A stretch of DNA of 64,000 nt from Deferribacteraceae bacterium UBA6793 (GCA_002452405.1 DKFP01000004.1:1-64000), one strand, 5' to 3'; positions 34,164 to 43,316 are shown, counted from the first letter of the stretch. Notes: generated by a model not told the origin, from the letters alone. Numbers and translations: made by a program.

Positions 34164-35212
34164 AAAACTCTCTCATAGGCGAAGATGCTCAGTATGCCGA
34201 AAAAGATGTTCGGCACCCATGCGGCGAAAAAGGGGTCTATACTTCCTTCTGTTGCGATGTTCTGCGCAACGAGAAACATCATGTTGTAAATAACCACGAT
34301 GAACACTGTTGAGGGTATCGCCATTGTTTTTCCGCTTCTGTGGAAGAACATGCCGATGCTCATGCCGAAGACGCACATTATGATTGCTGCAAAAGGCATG
34401 GAGAAGCGTTTTGAATATTCAAATTTATATATCGGGTCTTCTTTAAAATTAGCCCTGAGCTCTCCCATTGGCATAAGCCTTTCGGTTTTAATGGTGACTC
34501 TGGATGCGTCGGAGAGCGGCGCATTTATACTGAATTTTTCAAAATTTATGGTTGAGTGCATATTGTCTTCTCGGATGGTTGCGATGCGCCCGTTGGAAAG
34601 TTCCAGAAGAAGCCCTGCGTCTCCGGTGGGGATAATCTGGGCAGACTGCGCGGTTATAACTGAGTTCTTGTTCTTATCAATTATCATCAGCCTTTCATAT
34701 TCCGTGTCGCTTTTCTTTTTTTCCGCATAGAAAACGTAGCCTTTAAGTTCTTCGTAAAGCTCTTTTTCTTTGATATCTTTAATGGAAACCAGCTTTGCCA
34801 TCCTGAGTACGTTTTCCGCTGCCATAAAACTTCCCTTTGGCATGAAATATGCGCTCATGGCGATTCCGAGCAGGAAAACGCCTATGGCGAATATCATTGC
34901 CGGTAAAAGGAAAAACCTTCTTCCTGCTCCGAATGAACGCATAGCTATTATCTCGCTTTCAGAAGACATTCTGCCGAAAACGAAGATAACTGCGAGCAGT
35001 GCCGAAGTGGGGATGGTTATGACGAAAAAAGAGGGGAGATAATATATAACCGTCTGGATTATCAGCCATGCCGGAACGCTTTTTGTAAAGAAAAGGTCTG
35101 ACAGGTCAACAAGTTTGTCCAGCAACAGCAGGAGCACGAAAAATATATTGCCGAGAAGGAATATCGGCAGCAGTTCCTTCAGGATGTATTTATGAATCAG
35201 CTTGAGTTTCAC
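34160..35212 (-). CDS. lptF: LPS export permease LptF
   Basis: 350 residues with the same 3-helix / jellyroll / 3-helix architecture as its neighbour. Residues LIHKYILKELLPIFLLG and ITIPTSALLAVIFVFGRMSS with SESEIIAMRS are typical of LptF. Its 5' end overlaps the DUF1820 gene by 23 bp, and it is followed by lptG with a 4-bp overlap, so the genes are one operon. Confidence 0.88.
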   Translation of the reverse strand: MKLKLIHKYILKELLPIFLLGNIFFVLLLLLDKLVDLSDLFFTKSVPAWLIIQTVIYYLPSFFVITIPTSALLAVIFVFGRMSSESEIIAMRSFGAGRRFFLLPAMIFAIGVFLLGIAMSAYFMPKGSFMAAENVLRMAKLVSIKDIKEKELYEELKGYVFYAEKKKSDTEYERLMIIDKNKNSVITAQSAQIIPTGDAGLLLELSNGRIATIREDNMHSTINFEKFSINAPLSDASRVTIKTERLMPMGELRANFKEDPIYKFEYSKRFSMPFAAIIMCVFGMSIGMFFHRSGKTMAIPSTVFIVVIYNMMFLVAQNIATEGSIDPFFAAWVPNIFFGILSIFAYERVL

Positions 35213-35486
35213 TGTAAAGCCTTATGACCGGAGTCTCTTTTTTAACTGTAACCTCGTCGATGCGGACGATATAGCTGAGCGGGATATACGAGCGCTCAAC
35301 ATTTTTGAAGACCTCTTTCAGTTTTCCGTCGTCCGGAGAGATAATTATGTCGGACTGACCGATGAATACTATGTCGGAAATCTCTATCAGCCCGAGGAAC
35401 GACGACGGGTTCAGGTAGCTTGCGTGTATGGTCTGAACCTTCTTGTCTTCGTCTATAAAGATTATTTTATACAGCTTTTTGTTCAT
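35190..35486 (-). CDS. DUF1820 family protein
   Basis: 98 residues. KLYKIIFIDEDKKVQTIHAS, IEISDIVF, a DDGKLKEVFKNVERSYIPL stretch and IVRIDEV match the DUF1820 family, small soluble proteins of unknown function with an Sm/beta-like look. It is co-transcribed with lptF/lptG here, a context that may hint at an envelope link, though that is only inference. Confidence 0.75.
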   Translation of the reverse strand: MNKKLYKIIFIDEDKKVQTIHASYLNPSSFLGLIEISDIVFIGQSDIIISPDDGKLKEVFKNVERSYIPLSYIVRIDEVTVKKETPVIRLYSETQADS

Positions 35487-35490
35487 TCGT

Positions 35491-35874
35491 TTATTCGCCT
35501 TTGCGGTAATAGAATTTCACTGCGGAGCGTGATGAGAATGAATCGAATATCAGGTTAACAAGGCTGATTACGATAGCGCCGAGAAACGCTGCCCAGAAGC
35601 CTTTTATAACGAGTTCCTCAATGAAATGTGCTGTCAGCAGCAGAAGCAGCGAGTTGATTATCATATATCCTATGCCGAGGCTCAGAATCTGAAACGGAAG
35701 GGTCAGGAAAAAGAGCAGCGGTCGCAGGAACGTCTGAAAGAATGTGAGGATAAGAGCAGCCGCCAGAAGAGCGCCGTAGGATTTCACGTCGATGCTTTCC
35801 ATGATAAGCGATGCAAAACCTATTCCTATTACATTGACACAAATTCTGTAAAGTATATACTGAAATCTATACAT
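35491..35874 (-). CDS. phage-holin-like (Phage_holin_4_2) membrane protein
   Basis: 127 residues with four predicted helices and the family core FFQTFLRPLLFFLTLPFQIL. Proteins of this family (YvlD-like) are common chromosomal membrane proteins without phage context; function is unknown. First gene of the minus-strand operon leading to lptG. Only 47 bp separate it from the divergent PHP gene. That spacer carries a direct repeat ACATAATAT twice (35870-35890 region), which may supply -10 elements. Confidence 0.75.
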   Translation of the reverse strand: MYRFQYILYRICVNVIGIGFASLIMESIDVKSYGALLAAALILTFFQTFLRPLLFFLTLPFQILSLGIGYMIINSLLLLLTAHFIEELVIKGFWAAFLGAIVISLVNLIFDSFSSRSAVKFYYRKGE

Positions 35875-35921
35875 AATATGACATAATATATCGTTAAAAT
35901 GATAATAACAAGGAGTTTTTC

Positions 35922-36755
35922 ATGATAGATCTGCATTGTCACTCAACCTATTCTGACGGTACGTTTTCTCCTGCAAAGCTGCTTGAATACGCCGAGAAAA
36001 GGGGCGTGGAGGTGCTGGCGCTAACCGACCACGATACGGTGGACGGGCTGCCGGATTTCTTTTCTCACGACACCAACGTAGAGCGCGTTGCCGGTACGGA
36101 GCTTAGCATAGATTACGACAAGGGAACGTTTCATGTTGTTGGTCTGTTTCTTGATTATCATGAAAAAAATCTGAATGAAACGCTGGATTTTCTGAAAGCG
36201 GCGCGCAGGGTCAGAAATGAGAAGATACTCACAGCCGTTGGCAATCTGCTGGGGCGCGAGGTCACTCTGGATGACGTTTCCGATGGCAACGAAGGCGAAC
36301 TGGGGCGACCTCACATCGCTAAATTTCTTATCAAGTGCAAAGTAGTCGGTTCCATGCAGGAGGCTTTCGATAAGTATCTTGCCAAAGGAAAACCGCTTTA
36401 TGCAGACAAGGAGAGACTGGGCTTTGACGATGCGGCGAGGATTATTCACGGCGCAGGCGGGATAGCTGTTCTGGCTCATCCTGTCAGTCTTCGTCTTGAA
36501 GACTATGCAGTGGAGCCGTTTCTTGCTGATTTAAAAGACAGAGGGCTTGACGCTATAGAGGTTTTCTGTTCAGAGGTTGTTCCTGAACGTCGTCCGTTTT
36601 ATCTTGAAATCGCCCGAAAGCTCGGTCTTGGAGTGTCCGGCGGCAGTGATTTCCATGGGGACAATAAACTGAAAATAGCTCTGGGCACCGGTCCTGAAAC
36701 TCTTAACACACCTTATTCAGTATATGAAGCGCTGAAAGAGCTTACGCAGAGATAG
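35922..36755 (+). CDS. PHP-domain phosphoesterase (RNase AM / YciV-like)
   Basis: 277 residues. Metal motifs DLHCHSTYSDG, ALTDHDTVDG, the His in VLAHPVSL and GGSDFHGD are complete. YciV-type enzymes hydrolyse 3',5'-nucleotide bisphosphates and trim 5' ends of RNA. ATG 35922 follows AAGGAG. The 3' end overlaps the opposing HAD gene by 43 bp. Confidence 0.85.
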   Translation: MIDLHCHSTYSDGTFSPAKLLEYAEKRGVEVLALTDHDTVDGLPDFFSHDTNVERVAGTELSIDYDKGTFHVVGLFLDYHEKNLNETLDFLKAARRVRNEKILTAVGNLLGREVTLDDVSDGNEGELGRPHIAKFLIKCKVVGSMQEAFDKYLAKGKPLYADKERLGFDDAARIIHGAGGIAVLAHPVSLRLEDYAVEPFLADLKDRGLDAIEVFCSEVVPERRPFYLEIARKLGLGVSGGSDFHGDNKLKIALGTGPETLNTPYSVYEALKELTQR

Positions 36756-37360
36756 TCGAACACCTCTGTATGGTCTTTTATGACCGTGCTGTCCTCAAGC
36801 TCGTTTTCGTATGCGAGGAAATGCACGTCTGCTGCTTTTGCAGCCAGATAGTCCGTCATCGAATCGCCTATGAATAGCAGGGCGTCTTTTGCGCTTCGGA
36901 AATAATCCATAATCTTAAAAAGCCCCTCAGGGTTTGGCTTGGGATTTGCTACATCCATACACGTGACGGTATAGGAGAAAAAATTTCCCATACCGAAATG
37001 TTCCAGAAGGTATGAAAGCGATATGCCTCTGTTTGTGAAAACGGCTAGGCTGCGACCGGAACTTTGGAGCTTTTCGAGGGTATCGTGTATGTTCGGGTTT
37101 GGTTTCATAAGGTCTATGAACATCTTAAAGTTCATTTTCATGGCGAACTCAAGCATCTCGGCAATCAGCTTTTCGTCTTTGACGAAATGCCTGATTATGC
37201 CTTCGTTGGTTCCCATCATGGCGAGTTTTACAAGGGAAGGGTTTTCCCAGTCTATGACGGGGATATCGTATTTTTCAAACACGAAGTTGTAATAACCCTT
37301 AACAGCCATGGTGCTGTCGAACAGCACTCCGTCGCAATCGTAAACAATAATATTTTTCAT
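36713..37360 (-). CDS. HAD-superfamily hydrolase, phosphoglycolate-phosphatase-like
   Basis: 215 residues. Motif I YDCDGVLFDS, motif II VFTNRG, motif III Lys in NPKPNPEG and motif IV FIGDSMTDYLAA are all present, with a helical cap. It removes phosphate from a small metabolite, substrate unknown. Its last 14 codons run opposite the PHP gene, so both stop codons lie inside the other gene. Confidence 0.82.
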   Translation of the reverse strand: MKNIIVYDCDGVLFDSTMAVKGYYNFVFEKYDIPVIDWENPSLVKLAMMGTNEGIIRHFVKDEKLIAEMLEFAMKMNFKMFIDLMKPNPNIHDTLEKLQSSGRSLAVFTNRGISLSYLLEHFGMGNFFSYTVTCMDVANPKPNPEGLFKIMDYFRSAKDALLFIGDSMTDYLAAKAADVHFLAYENELEDSTVIKDHTEVFDYLCVSSFSASYTE

Positions 37361-37403
37361 ACCTATTGCTTAATACATTTTTACGGATTGGGCAATTTGT
37401 TTC

Positions 37404-37438
37404 TAAAGATAAGAAGAAATCAGTCCGAATAGACTGAT
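37404..37438 (+). promoter_or_regulatory. sigma-28-like flagellar promoter with hairpin before fliD
   Basis: TAAA (37404-37407), 16-bp spacer, TCCGAATA (37424-37431) resembles the FliA consensus TAAA-N15-GCCGATAA. A 7-bp inverted repeat ATCAGTC-N6-GACTGAT (37419-37438) overlaps the -10 part. Confidence 0.45.
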
Positions 37439-37457
37439 ATCCAGAGGAGGTTGACCC

Positions 37458-40151
37458 ATGGCAGGCATACAGGTGGGCGGTATCGTTTCAGGACTTGACA
37501 CGAACGCACTGGTTGAACAGATGACACAGCAGGCTAACGTCGCTGTGGAAAGGCTGAACGGACAGTATTCCTATAAAGCACTGGAAAAAAACGTTTATAC
37601 GTCAATTAACGACATGATGGGCGATATATCCAGCGATCTTTTGTCGCTGAAACTGGAATCAACTTTCCTTTCCAAAAAAGTCAATTCGACAAATTCGTCT
37701 GTTGCAACAGCAACCGCGACAACGGATGCTGATATAGGTTCGCACTCTCTGAAAGTTACCAAACTGGCGAAAAACTCCGAGGCCATAAGCTCCTATACCC
37801 GCGTTGGCATGGTTTCTGCCGGAGCTAACATTTCCAAAATAACAGGTACCGCCACGGAATCTCTGGAAGGTACGCATACTGTCACAATATCTGCCGGAAC
37901 CAGTGCCTATATATCTAAAGACGTATTCGAGGTCAGCAATATAGGTTCTGTAACAAAGCAGGCGGGAACAACTTTTTCCGGCATAGATGACAACACCAAC
38001 GTGCTGACCAGTGATATATCGGGCGATCTGGTGTTCACGTACACAGATGCGGACGGCAACGACCAGTCTGTTACAATAAGCGGGACTTTCGGAGCCTCCG
38101 GGCAAGACATAAACGTCGTTTCAACGAATATTCAGGATACGCTCAATAATGCCCTTAACGCTTCACTGGGAACCAACAACGTCCAGTACGTTGCAATGAG
38201 AGCGGATTATAACGATTCTGCGGATACCTGGAATTTTTCAATGTATGAAACCACCATTGATGATTTCAACATTGCTTTCGGTGGAACCGATGCGGCTACT
38301 CTTAGGGATGAGCTTGGGTTTGCCGAATCCTCTTCCCCGACAGTTTCAACAACAACAAAAATAACTAAATACCACGCAAGCTATGTTTTGAACGATCTTG
38401 GCAATAAAATAGCGAGTTCTATTTCGGGTATTGTTCCCGGTGCCAGTTATGAATCTTCCGGTACGCTTACGACGGGAACTTTTGTTTTTGCGCAGGACGC
38501 GTCTTTGAAGGTTTCTGCGGCTACATATTCGACATACGTTTCGGACAAGGCGACAACAGGGACTCTGGACACCGCCACCGACGGACTTCAGAACGCCGGA
38601 TTTTCCGTTACCGCAAACAGCAGCCTCAACGGAACTTTCACCATAAACGGTGTTGCTATTACCGTTGACGACTATACTAAAATAAGCGTTGACGACCTTT
38701 TGGGTATAATAAACAGCTCCGGTGCCGGTGTTACGGCTACGTACGATTCCACAGCAAAAAAATTCAAGCTGGAATCCAATACTATAGGTGCCAAGAGCAT
38801 TACCCTCGGCGACTACAGCGATACCAGCAGTATGTTTAAATTGCTGAAACTTGATTCTACCAGCGATACAAAGTATACTATAGGCAGTACGTCCGGCAGT
38901 ATAAGTACCACTTCAAACCTTACAGGTGCGGGGCTAACAACTTATCCGTACTCAGGAACGTTTACCATCAACGGTGTGTCCATCTATGTGGATACAAGCG
39001 TTGACACCATTCAGACCGTTATTGAAAAGGTGAATAAATCCGGTGCAAACGTTACTATGAGCTACGACAGCACATCCGATAAGGTTAAGCTGAAATCCAA
39101 CACCATAGATCCCATCATCGTAGGTTCATCTTCGGATACGAGCAACCTGCTTGTAGCGTTTAACCTGACAGACGATACCACCGTGGAAAAAACCATCGGG
39201 GAAGAGGGCAGCAGAGCTGTTTTCACTGTTGACGGTACCACGTATATAAGAGATACGAACGTTATCAGCGATGTTGTGGGTGGTCTTACGTTCACGCTGA
39301 ACTCTGTCAGCAACGAATCAACAACCATCGACGTATCTGTTGACCCTTCCAAAGGCGTTGCTGCATTTGCTAAACTTATCCAGCACTATAACACGCTGAT
39401 GGAAAAAATGTATACTCCCGAAGTGGACGACGATGAAGAGGATAAGTATATAGAATACCTCACGGAATCAGACCGGGAAAGCATGAGTGAAGATGAAATT
39501 GCCGCTTATCAGGAGAAATACGAGCTTTATAACAGTTATAAAATAGTCAGACGAAGCTCGGAACTTCGCAACATGGATACAAACCTCAGAAAATCGTTCT
39601 TCGCCGAAAGACCTGGGATAACATCATCCGTAAACGATATGTCCGACCTGGGAATAAAGGTGGCAGGAGCCGGCGATACGTCCAAAGAGGTCTACGGATA
39701 CCTCGTTTCTCTGTCCACGGATTACGATGAAATATACGCTGCTCTGGAGAGCAACGAAACTTTTATGGACGCTCTTCAAAATAATCCTAAAGATGTTTAT
39801 ACATTTTTTGCGAATTCATCCGATTTAGATGTAGATGATGCTACAACCACCAAAGATAAGGCGAAAGTTCAGCAGCAGATAGAAAACGAAGTCGGCTGGG
39901 CAAGATATTTTGGTGATTATGTGCTTAATGCTTATACGGATTCCGACGGAATGATCGGTGCCAAACTGGGTACCAGCGGAAGTCTTCAGACCTACCTGAA
40001 TAAACTGGCAACAAAGATCAGTGATCAGGAAGACAGGGTTAAGAAGGAGCTTGAACGCTATTGGGCGCAGTTTACAGCTATGGAAAAAGCGATTTCCGAT
40101 GCACAATCTCAGGCTTCCGCATTAAGCAGCGTGACAGGTTCATCATCTTAA
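37458..40151 (+). CDS. fliD: flagellar filament cap FliD (hook-associated protein 2), enlarged
   Basis: 897 residues, against roughly 450-700 in many species. The start MAGIQVGGIVSGLDTNALVE and the late ERYWAQFTAMEKAIS segment are the conserved FliD ends. The middle is Ser/Thr-rich and contains repeated hook-IN-like units: TFTINGVAITVDDYT near residue 392 and TFTINGVSIYVDTSV near 500, each followed by SGA-V-Y-DST and K-SNTI, i.e. a tandem duplication of about 108 residues. It caps the filament and guides flagellin polymerisation. ATG 37458 follows GAGGAGG. Confidence 0.93.
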   Translation: MAGIQVGGIVSGLDTNALVEQMTQQANVAVERLNGQYSYKALEKNVYTSINDMMGDISSDLLSLKLESTFLSKKVNSTNSSVATATATTDADIGSHSLKVTKLAKNSEAISSYTRVGMVSAGANISKITGTATESLEGTHTVTISAGTSAYISKDVFEVSNIGSVTKQAGTTFSGIDDNTNVLTSDISGDLVFTYTDADGNDQSVTISGTFGASGQDINVVSTNIQDTLNNALNASLGTNNVQYVAMRADYNDSADTWNFSMYETTIDDFNIAFGGTDAATLRDELGFAESSSPTVSTTTKITKYHASYVLNDLGNKIASSISGIVPGASYESSGTLTTGTFVFAQDASLKVSAATYSTYVSDKATTGTLDTATDGLQNAGFSVTANSSLNGTFTINGVAITVDDYTKISVDDLLGIINSSGAGVTATYDSTAKKFKLESNTIGAKSITLGDYSDTSSMFKLLKLDSTSDTKYTIGSTSGSISTTSNLTGAGLTTYPYSGTFTINGVSIYVDTSVDTIQTVIEKVNKSGANVTMSYDSTSDKVKLKSNTIDPIIVGSSSDTSNLLVAFNLTDDTTVEKTIGEEGSRAVFTVDGTTYIRDTNVISDVVGGLTFTLNSVSNESTTIDVSVDPSKGVAAFAKLIQHYNTLMEKMYTPEVDDDEEDKYIEYLTESDRESMSEDEIAAYQEKYELYNSYKIVRRSSELRNMDTNLRKSFFAERPGITSSVNDMSDLGIKVAGAGDTSKEVYGYLVSLSTDYDEIYAALESNETFMDALQNNPKDVYTFFANSSDLDVDDATTTKDKAKVQQQIENEVGWARYFGDYVLNAYTDSDGMIGAKLGTSGSLQTYLNKLATKISDQEDRVKKELERYWAQFTAMEKAISDAQSQASALSSVTGSSS

Positions 40152-40175
40152 TGTATAATAGAGGAGTTTTAATCT

Positions 40176-40601
40176 ATGCAAAGCCCTTACAAGAACTACA
40201 TCAAACAGGAAGTTGAAGGAGCTACCAAAGGAAAACTTGTTCTTTTGCTGTATGATGGAGCCATCAAGTTTATGCGGATTGCTGTTAAAGCTATTGACGA
40301 AAAAAATATTCAGGACTCTCATAACAACATTATGAAAGCCCAGAATATCATCTATGAACTTATGTCCACACTTAACATGGACGCAGGGGATATTTCAAAA
40401 AACCTTCTGCGCCTTTACGATTTTATGGTGTGGCAGCTTATAGAGGCAAACAGGGAGAAAAGTAAAGACAAGGTTGAAAGCGTGATAAAACTCATGTCAA
40501 ACCTGAGAGAAGCATGGCGCGAAGTTGTTCAGAAAGAAGAGGGCGCCGTTAAACCTGAAACTCAGGAGACAGAAACCAGGTCAATCAACTTTGCCGGATA
40601 A
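40176..40601 (+). CDS. fliS: flagellin export chaperone FliS
   Basis: 141 residues, helical. QEVEGATKGKLVLLLYDGAIKFMRIA and LRLYDFMVWQLIEANREK match the FliS family; a Glu-rich tail (QKEEGAVKPETQETET) extends past the usual end. It binds the flagellin C-terminus before secretion. ATG 40176 follows GAGG 24 bp after fliD, so it belongs to the fliD operon. Confidence 0.92.
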   Translation: MQSPYKNYIKQEVEGATKGKLVLLLYDGAIKFMRIAVKAIDEKNIQDSHNNIMKAQNIIYELMSTLNMDAGDISKNLLRLYDFMVWQLIEANREKSKDKVESVIKLMSNLREAWREVVQKEEGAVKPETQETETRSINFAG

Positions 40602-40604
40602 TTT

Positions 40605-40940
40605 ATGACTATCAACTCCAACGGTTCTGTCATTAATCTGCGGGAAAAGCTCCTACAGATGGACAGAAAAAAAACACAATCTGAGTCTGAAAGTGTAAAT
40701 TCGGACAAATCGTCGGGCGAGTCAGGTTCTGCCGAAAAACAGTATATCTCTGATATCATCGGCATAAGAAACGAAAACAGACTTGCTGTGCAGAGTTCAA
40801 ACGCAATCACCTCCAAAGACGAAGCGTTTGAGATGCTCGACCTTCTCAAAAAGAAGTTCGCCGACAGTTCCGAATCAGCTTTGAATGCACACAAGAAGGC
40901 AAGCCCCGACACAGTTATGAAGTTCTATCCTTTTGAATAA
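40605..40940 (+). CDS. unrecognised 111-residue protein in the flagellar operon
   Basis: It starts 3 bp after the fliS stop without a clear ribosome-binding site, so it is probably translated by coupling. A polar Ser/Glu/Lys-rich N-terminal half (about 1-50) is probably disordered. The second half is helical (ITSKDEAFEMLDLLKKKF) and ends HKKASPDTVMKFYPFE. No signal peptide or membrane segment. The low-complexity start recalls secreted or chaperone-bound flagellar proteins such as FlaG-like or FlgM-like proteins, but I cannot assign it. Confidence 0.6.
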   Translation: MTINSNGSVINLREKLLQMDRKKTQSESESVNSDKSSGESGSAEKQYISDIIGIRNENRLAVQSSNAITSKDEAFEMLDLLKKKFADSSESALNAHKKASPDTVMKFYPFE

Positions 40941-40981
40941 CATTACTGTGTCGAAAATTTGCTGATAAGGAAACAATCCTA

Positions 40982-41323
40982 ATGAGCCAATCCGATTTTC
41001 TCATAATGTTTAAACAGGCGTATGATGCCGCAAAAGACTTGAACGAAAGAGCTTTTGACGATTCATTTTTGGATAAATATCAAATTTACAGCAGTTACAT
41101 TTCACAGATAATGCAGATACTCAAAAATATGTCGCCTAAACCGGAAGAGGTGCGGACGCAAATAAAAAACCTTCTTGAGGAACACAAGAAGGTTGAATAT
41201 CGGCTTGAGCGCGAAAAAACGGAGATTGGGAAAAAAATATCCGGCAAGATACGCAAACAGCATATCCAGAACAAATATAATTCAAAAAGTATTAAATCGG
41301 CACTGCTAAATAAAAAAATCTAG
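40982..41323 (+). CDS. unrecognised helical 113-residue protein, possibly FliT-like
   Basis: The sequence is almost wholly helical and charged: an acidic-to-neutral first part (FKQAYDAAKDLNERAFDD), then SYISQIMQILKNMSPKP and a basic C-terminus (KKISGKIRKQHIQNKYN). Size, helicity and position after fliD-fliS fit FliT-type chaperones, which bind FliD, but similarity is too weak for a firm call. It is preceded by AAGGA, 41 bp after the previous stop. Confidence 0.55.
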   Translation: MSQSDFLIMFKQAYDAAKDLNERAFDDSFLDKYQIYSSYISQIMQILKNMSPKPEEVRTQIKNLLEEHKKVEYRLEREKTEIGKKISGKIRKQHIQNKYNSKSIKSALLNKKI

Positions 41324-41433
41324 AACCATCCGGTTAAGGATTTTATTCCATTTGCCGGACAAGCACGGCATCTTTTTAAAAGACAAAAATCAGCCGATGC
41401 AAGGCACAGTAAGTGCTTTCTGAAAAACTACTG

Positions 41434-41718
41434 TTATTCAGCGTCAATCAGAAGTTCTTTGATCTCTTTGCCGGGTTTAAAGTAAGGTACGTTTTTGGAA
41501 GGTACTTCCACTTTGTCGCCGGTTTTGGGGTTGCGTCCGAGTTTAGAGTTTTTCTCTCTGATTTTAAAGCTGCCGAATCCGCGGATTTCCACTTTGTCGC
41601 CGGCTTTCAGAGCGTCTTTGATGTTCTGGAAAACGCCGTTAACGATAAATTCGATCTGCTTTTTTGTCAGTTCGGGGTTGAGGGTAGCAATTACTTCGAT
41701 CAGTTCTGATTTAGTCAT
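41434..41718 (-). CDS. HU/IHF-family DNA-binding protein
   Basis: 94 residues. MTKSELIEVIATLNPELTKK, the dimer core FQNIKDALKAGDKVEIRGFGSF and the DNA arm GRNPKTGDKVEVPSKNVPYFKPG, read in order, match HU/IHF. The MTKSELIE start is typical of IHF-beta type. It bends DNA in nucleoid and promoter structures. I chose ATG 41718 (GGAG 9 bp upstream) over ATG 41724. It has its own strong promoter. Confidence 0.9.
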   Translation of the reverse strand: MTKSELIEVIATLNPELTKKQIEFIVNGVFQNIKDALKAGDKVEIRGFGSFKIREKNSKLGRNPKTGDKVEVPSKNVPYFKPGKEIKELLIDAE

Positions 41719-41770
41719 AACCATAATCTCCGTGCAAATATCGTTTATTTATGATATTTTTCAATGTCTC

Positions 41771-41810
41771 ATTATATCCGATGTGTTTTAGCGTGTAAAG
41801 TGAATTTACA
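41771..41810 (-). promoter_or_regulatory. promoter of the HU/IHF gene with overlapping inverted repeat
   Basis: Minus strand TTTACA (41794-41799), 17-bp spacer, TATAAT (41771-41776), a near-consensus pair. The inverted repeat TGTAAA-N5-TTTACA (41794-41810) covers the -35 box and could be an operator. Confidence 0.65.
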
Positions 41811-41834
41811 TTTTTTTTTAAGGAAATAATTGTC

Positions 41835-43316
41835 ATGGCTGGATTTGTTAAAAAAGTGCTTAAATCCGGGCTGGGAATTTTAACCAGTCGGGTTTTCGGC
41901 ATGGTGCGTGATGTTCTTGTTGCCGGTTTTTTCGGCGCAAATGCCCTTACAGACGCATTCTTTGTCGCTTTTGCCGTGCCGAATCTTTTTCGCGCTTTTT
42001 TTGCCGAAGGTGCTCTTTCTTCCGTGTTTGTTCCTATAATGAGTGACAAGCTGACAAAAGAGGGTGAACGTTCCGCCTATGATTATCTCACCAGTCTTGT
42101 TTTTTTTGTTTCCGGAATCATAACGGTGCTTCTTGCGGTTGTGTTCATGTTTCCAGAAACTGCTGTGACAGTTTTTATGCCAGGCTACAGACATGATTCG
42201 ACCATTCTTTCCGCTGCTTCTGATATGCTTATAATTCTGGTTCCTTATCTGCTTACGATATCCATATGCGCTCTTTTCTCCGGTTATCTGAACATAAAAG
42301 AGACTTATTACCTTCCCGCGGCGTCCACAGCTATCCTTAATATCGCCATGATAGCCGGTGCGTGGTTCGGATACATGCATTCCGGAAATATAAAGATTTT
42401 GTGTTATGGTGTTCTGGTTGGCGGTCTGCTACAGCTTTTGCTTGTGTTCGGAGCTTCTTTATATAAAGGTTACCGTCCGGTTTTTTCATGTGGGATAAAC
42501 AGGGATGCTCTTCATTCTTTTTACTATATTCTGCCTTCTCTTGCCAGTGTTGGTATAAATCAACTTAATTTTATGGTCGGGCGCATAATTGCGTCTTTTC
42601 TTGCTGTCGGAAGTATTTCGTATCTTTATTATGCGAACAGGCTTTTTCAGTTTCCTCTGGGGATGTTTGCTGTTGCTGTTGGGACTGTGACCTTAACGGA
42701 GATAAGCGTGGCAAATTCCAGTGGAAATTTTGGGCAGCGCAATATATTGATAGATAAAGCAGTTAACGCCATTCTTGTCATAATGGTGCCGGCTGCTGCC
42801 GGTCTTATAATACTTGCAGACCCGATTATTGCACTTGTATATGGACGGCTTTCTTTCGGTGAAAAGGACGTTCATGCAACAGCATTTGCTTTACGCATGT
42901 ATTCATCCGGTCTTCTTTTCTTTTCACTGATAAGTGTTTTCAGCAGAATATATTATTCCGACAAAGACGTTAAGACTCCGCTGAGGGCGGCTTCCGTGGG
43001 GTTTATTTTTAACGTGATTCTTGGGTTTCTGTTTATGAAGCCTTTGGGGCACGGAGGAATAGCTCTTGCATCGTCTATTGCTGCGTTTGTGAACTGCGCC
43101 TGTCTGTATGGAAATCTGCGGCATTATAACTATTCTGTACGGAACAGCCTGAAGCTGATCGGAAAGATTATGTTATCCACGGCAACGATGTCCTTTGTTA
43201 TATATATTGCGGACATCAGCGGGCTATATGTACTTATAAATGTCGTTCTGGGCTGTGGCATGTATTATTTTATCATGAGGTTGTTAGGGACTGATATGTT
43301 GAAGGTGATGAGATGA
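41835..43316 (+). CDS. murJ: lipid II flippase MurJ
   Basis: 493 residues with about 14 helices. The conserved beginning SRVFGMVRDVLVAGFFG, DAFFVAFAVPNLFRAFFAEG and SSVFVPI are typical of MurJ/MviN. It moves lipid II across the inner membrane for peptidoglycan synthesis. ATG 41835 follows AAGGAA. The 3' end overlaps dtd by 4 bp (ATGA), starting a long plus-strand run. Confidence 0.94.
   Translation: MAGFVKKVLKSGLGILTSRVFGMVRDVLVAGFFGANALTDAFFVAFAVPNLFRAFFAEGALSSVFVPIMSDKLTKEGERSAYDYLTSLVFFVSGIITVLLAVVFMFPETAVTVFMPGYRHDSTILSAASDMLIILVPYLLTISICALFSGYLNIKETYYLPAASTAILNIAMIAGAWFGYMHSGNIKILCYGVLVGGLLQLLLVFGASLYKGYRPVFSCGINRDALHSFYYILPSLASVGINQLNFMVGRIIASFLAVGSISYLYYANRLFQFPLGMFAVAVGTVTLTEISVANSSGNFGQRNILIDKAVNAILVIMVPAAAGLIILADPIIALVYGRLSFGEKDVHATAFALRMYSSGLLFFSLISVFSRIYYSDKDVKTPLRAASVGFIFNVILGFLFMKPLGHGGIALASSIAAFVNCACLYGNLRHYNYSVRNSLKLIGKIMLSTATMSFVIYIADISGLYVLINVVLGCGMYYFIMRLLGTDMLKVMR

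Noticed and set aside
35491..35874. Prophage remnant suggested by a holin-like gene
   Set aside because: The family is a common chromosomal membrane protein and no other phage genes are nearby.
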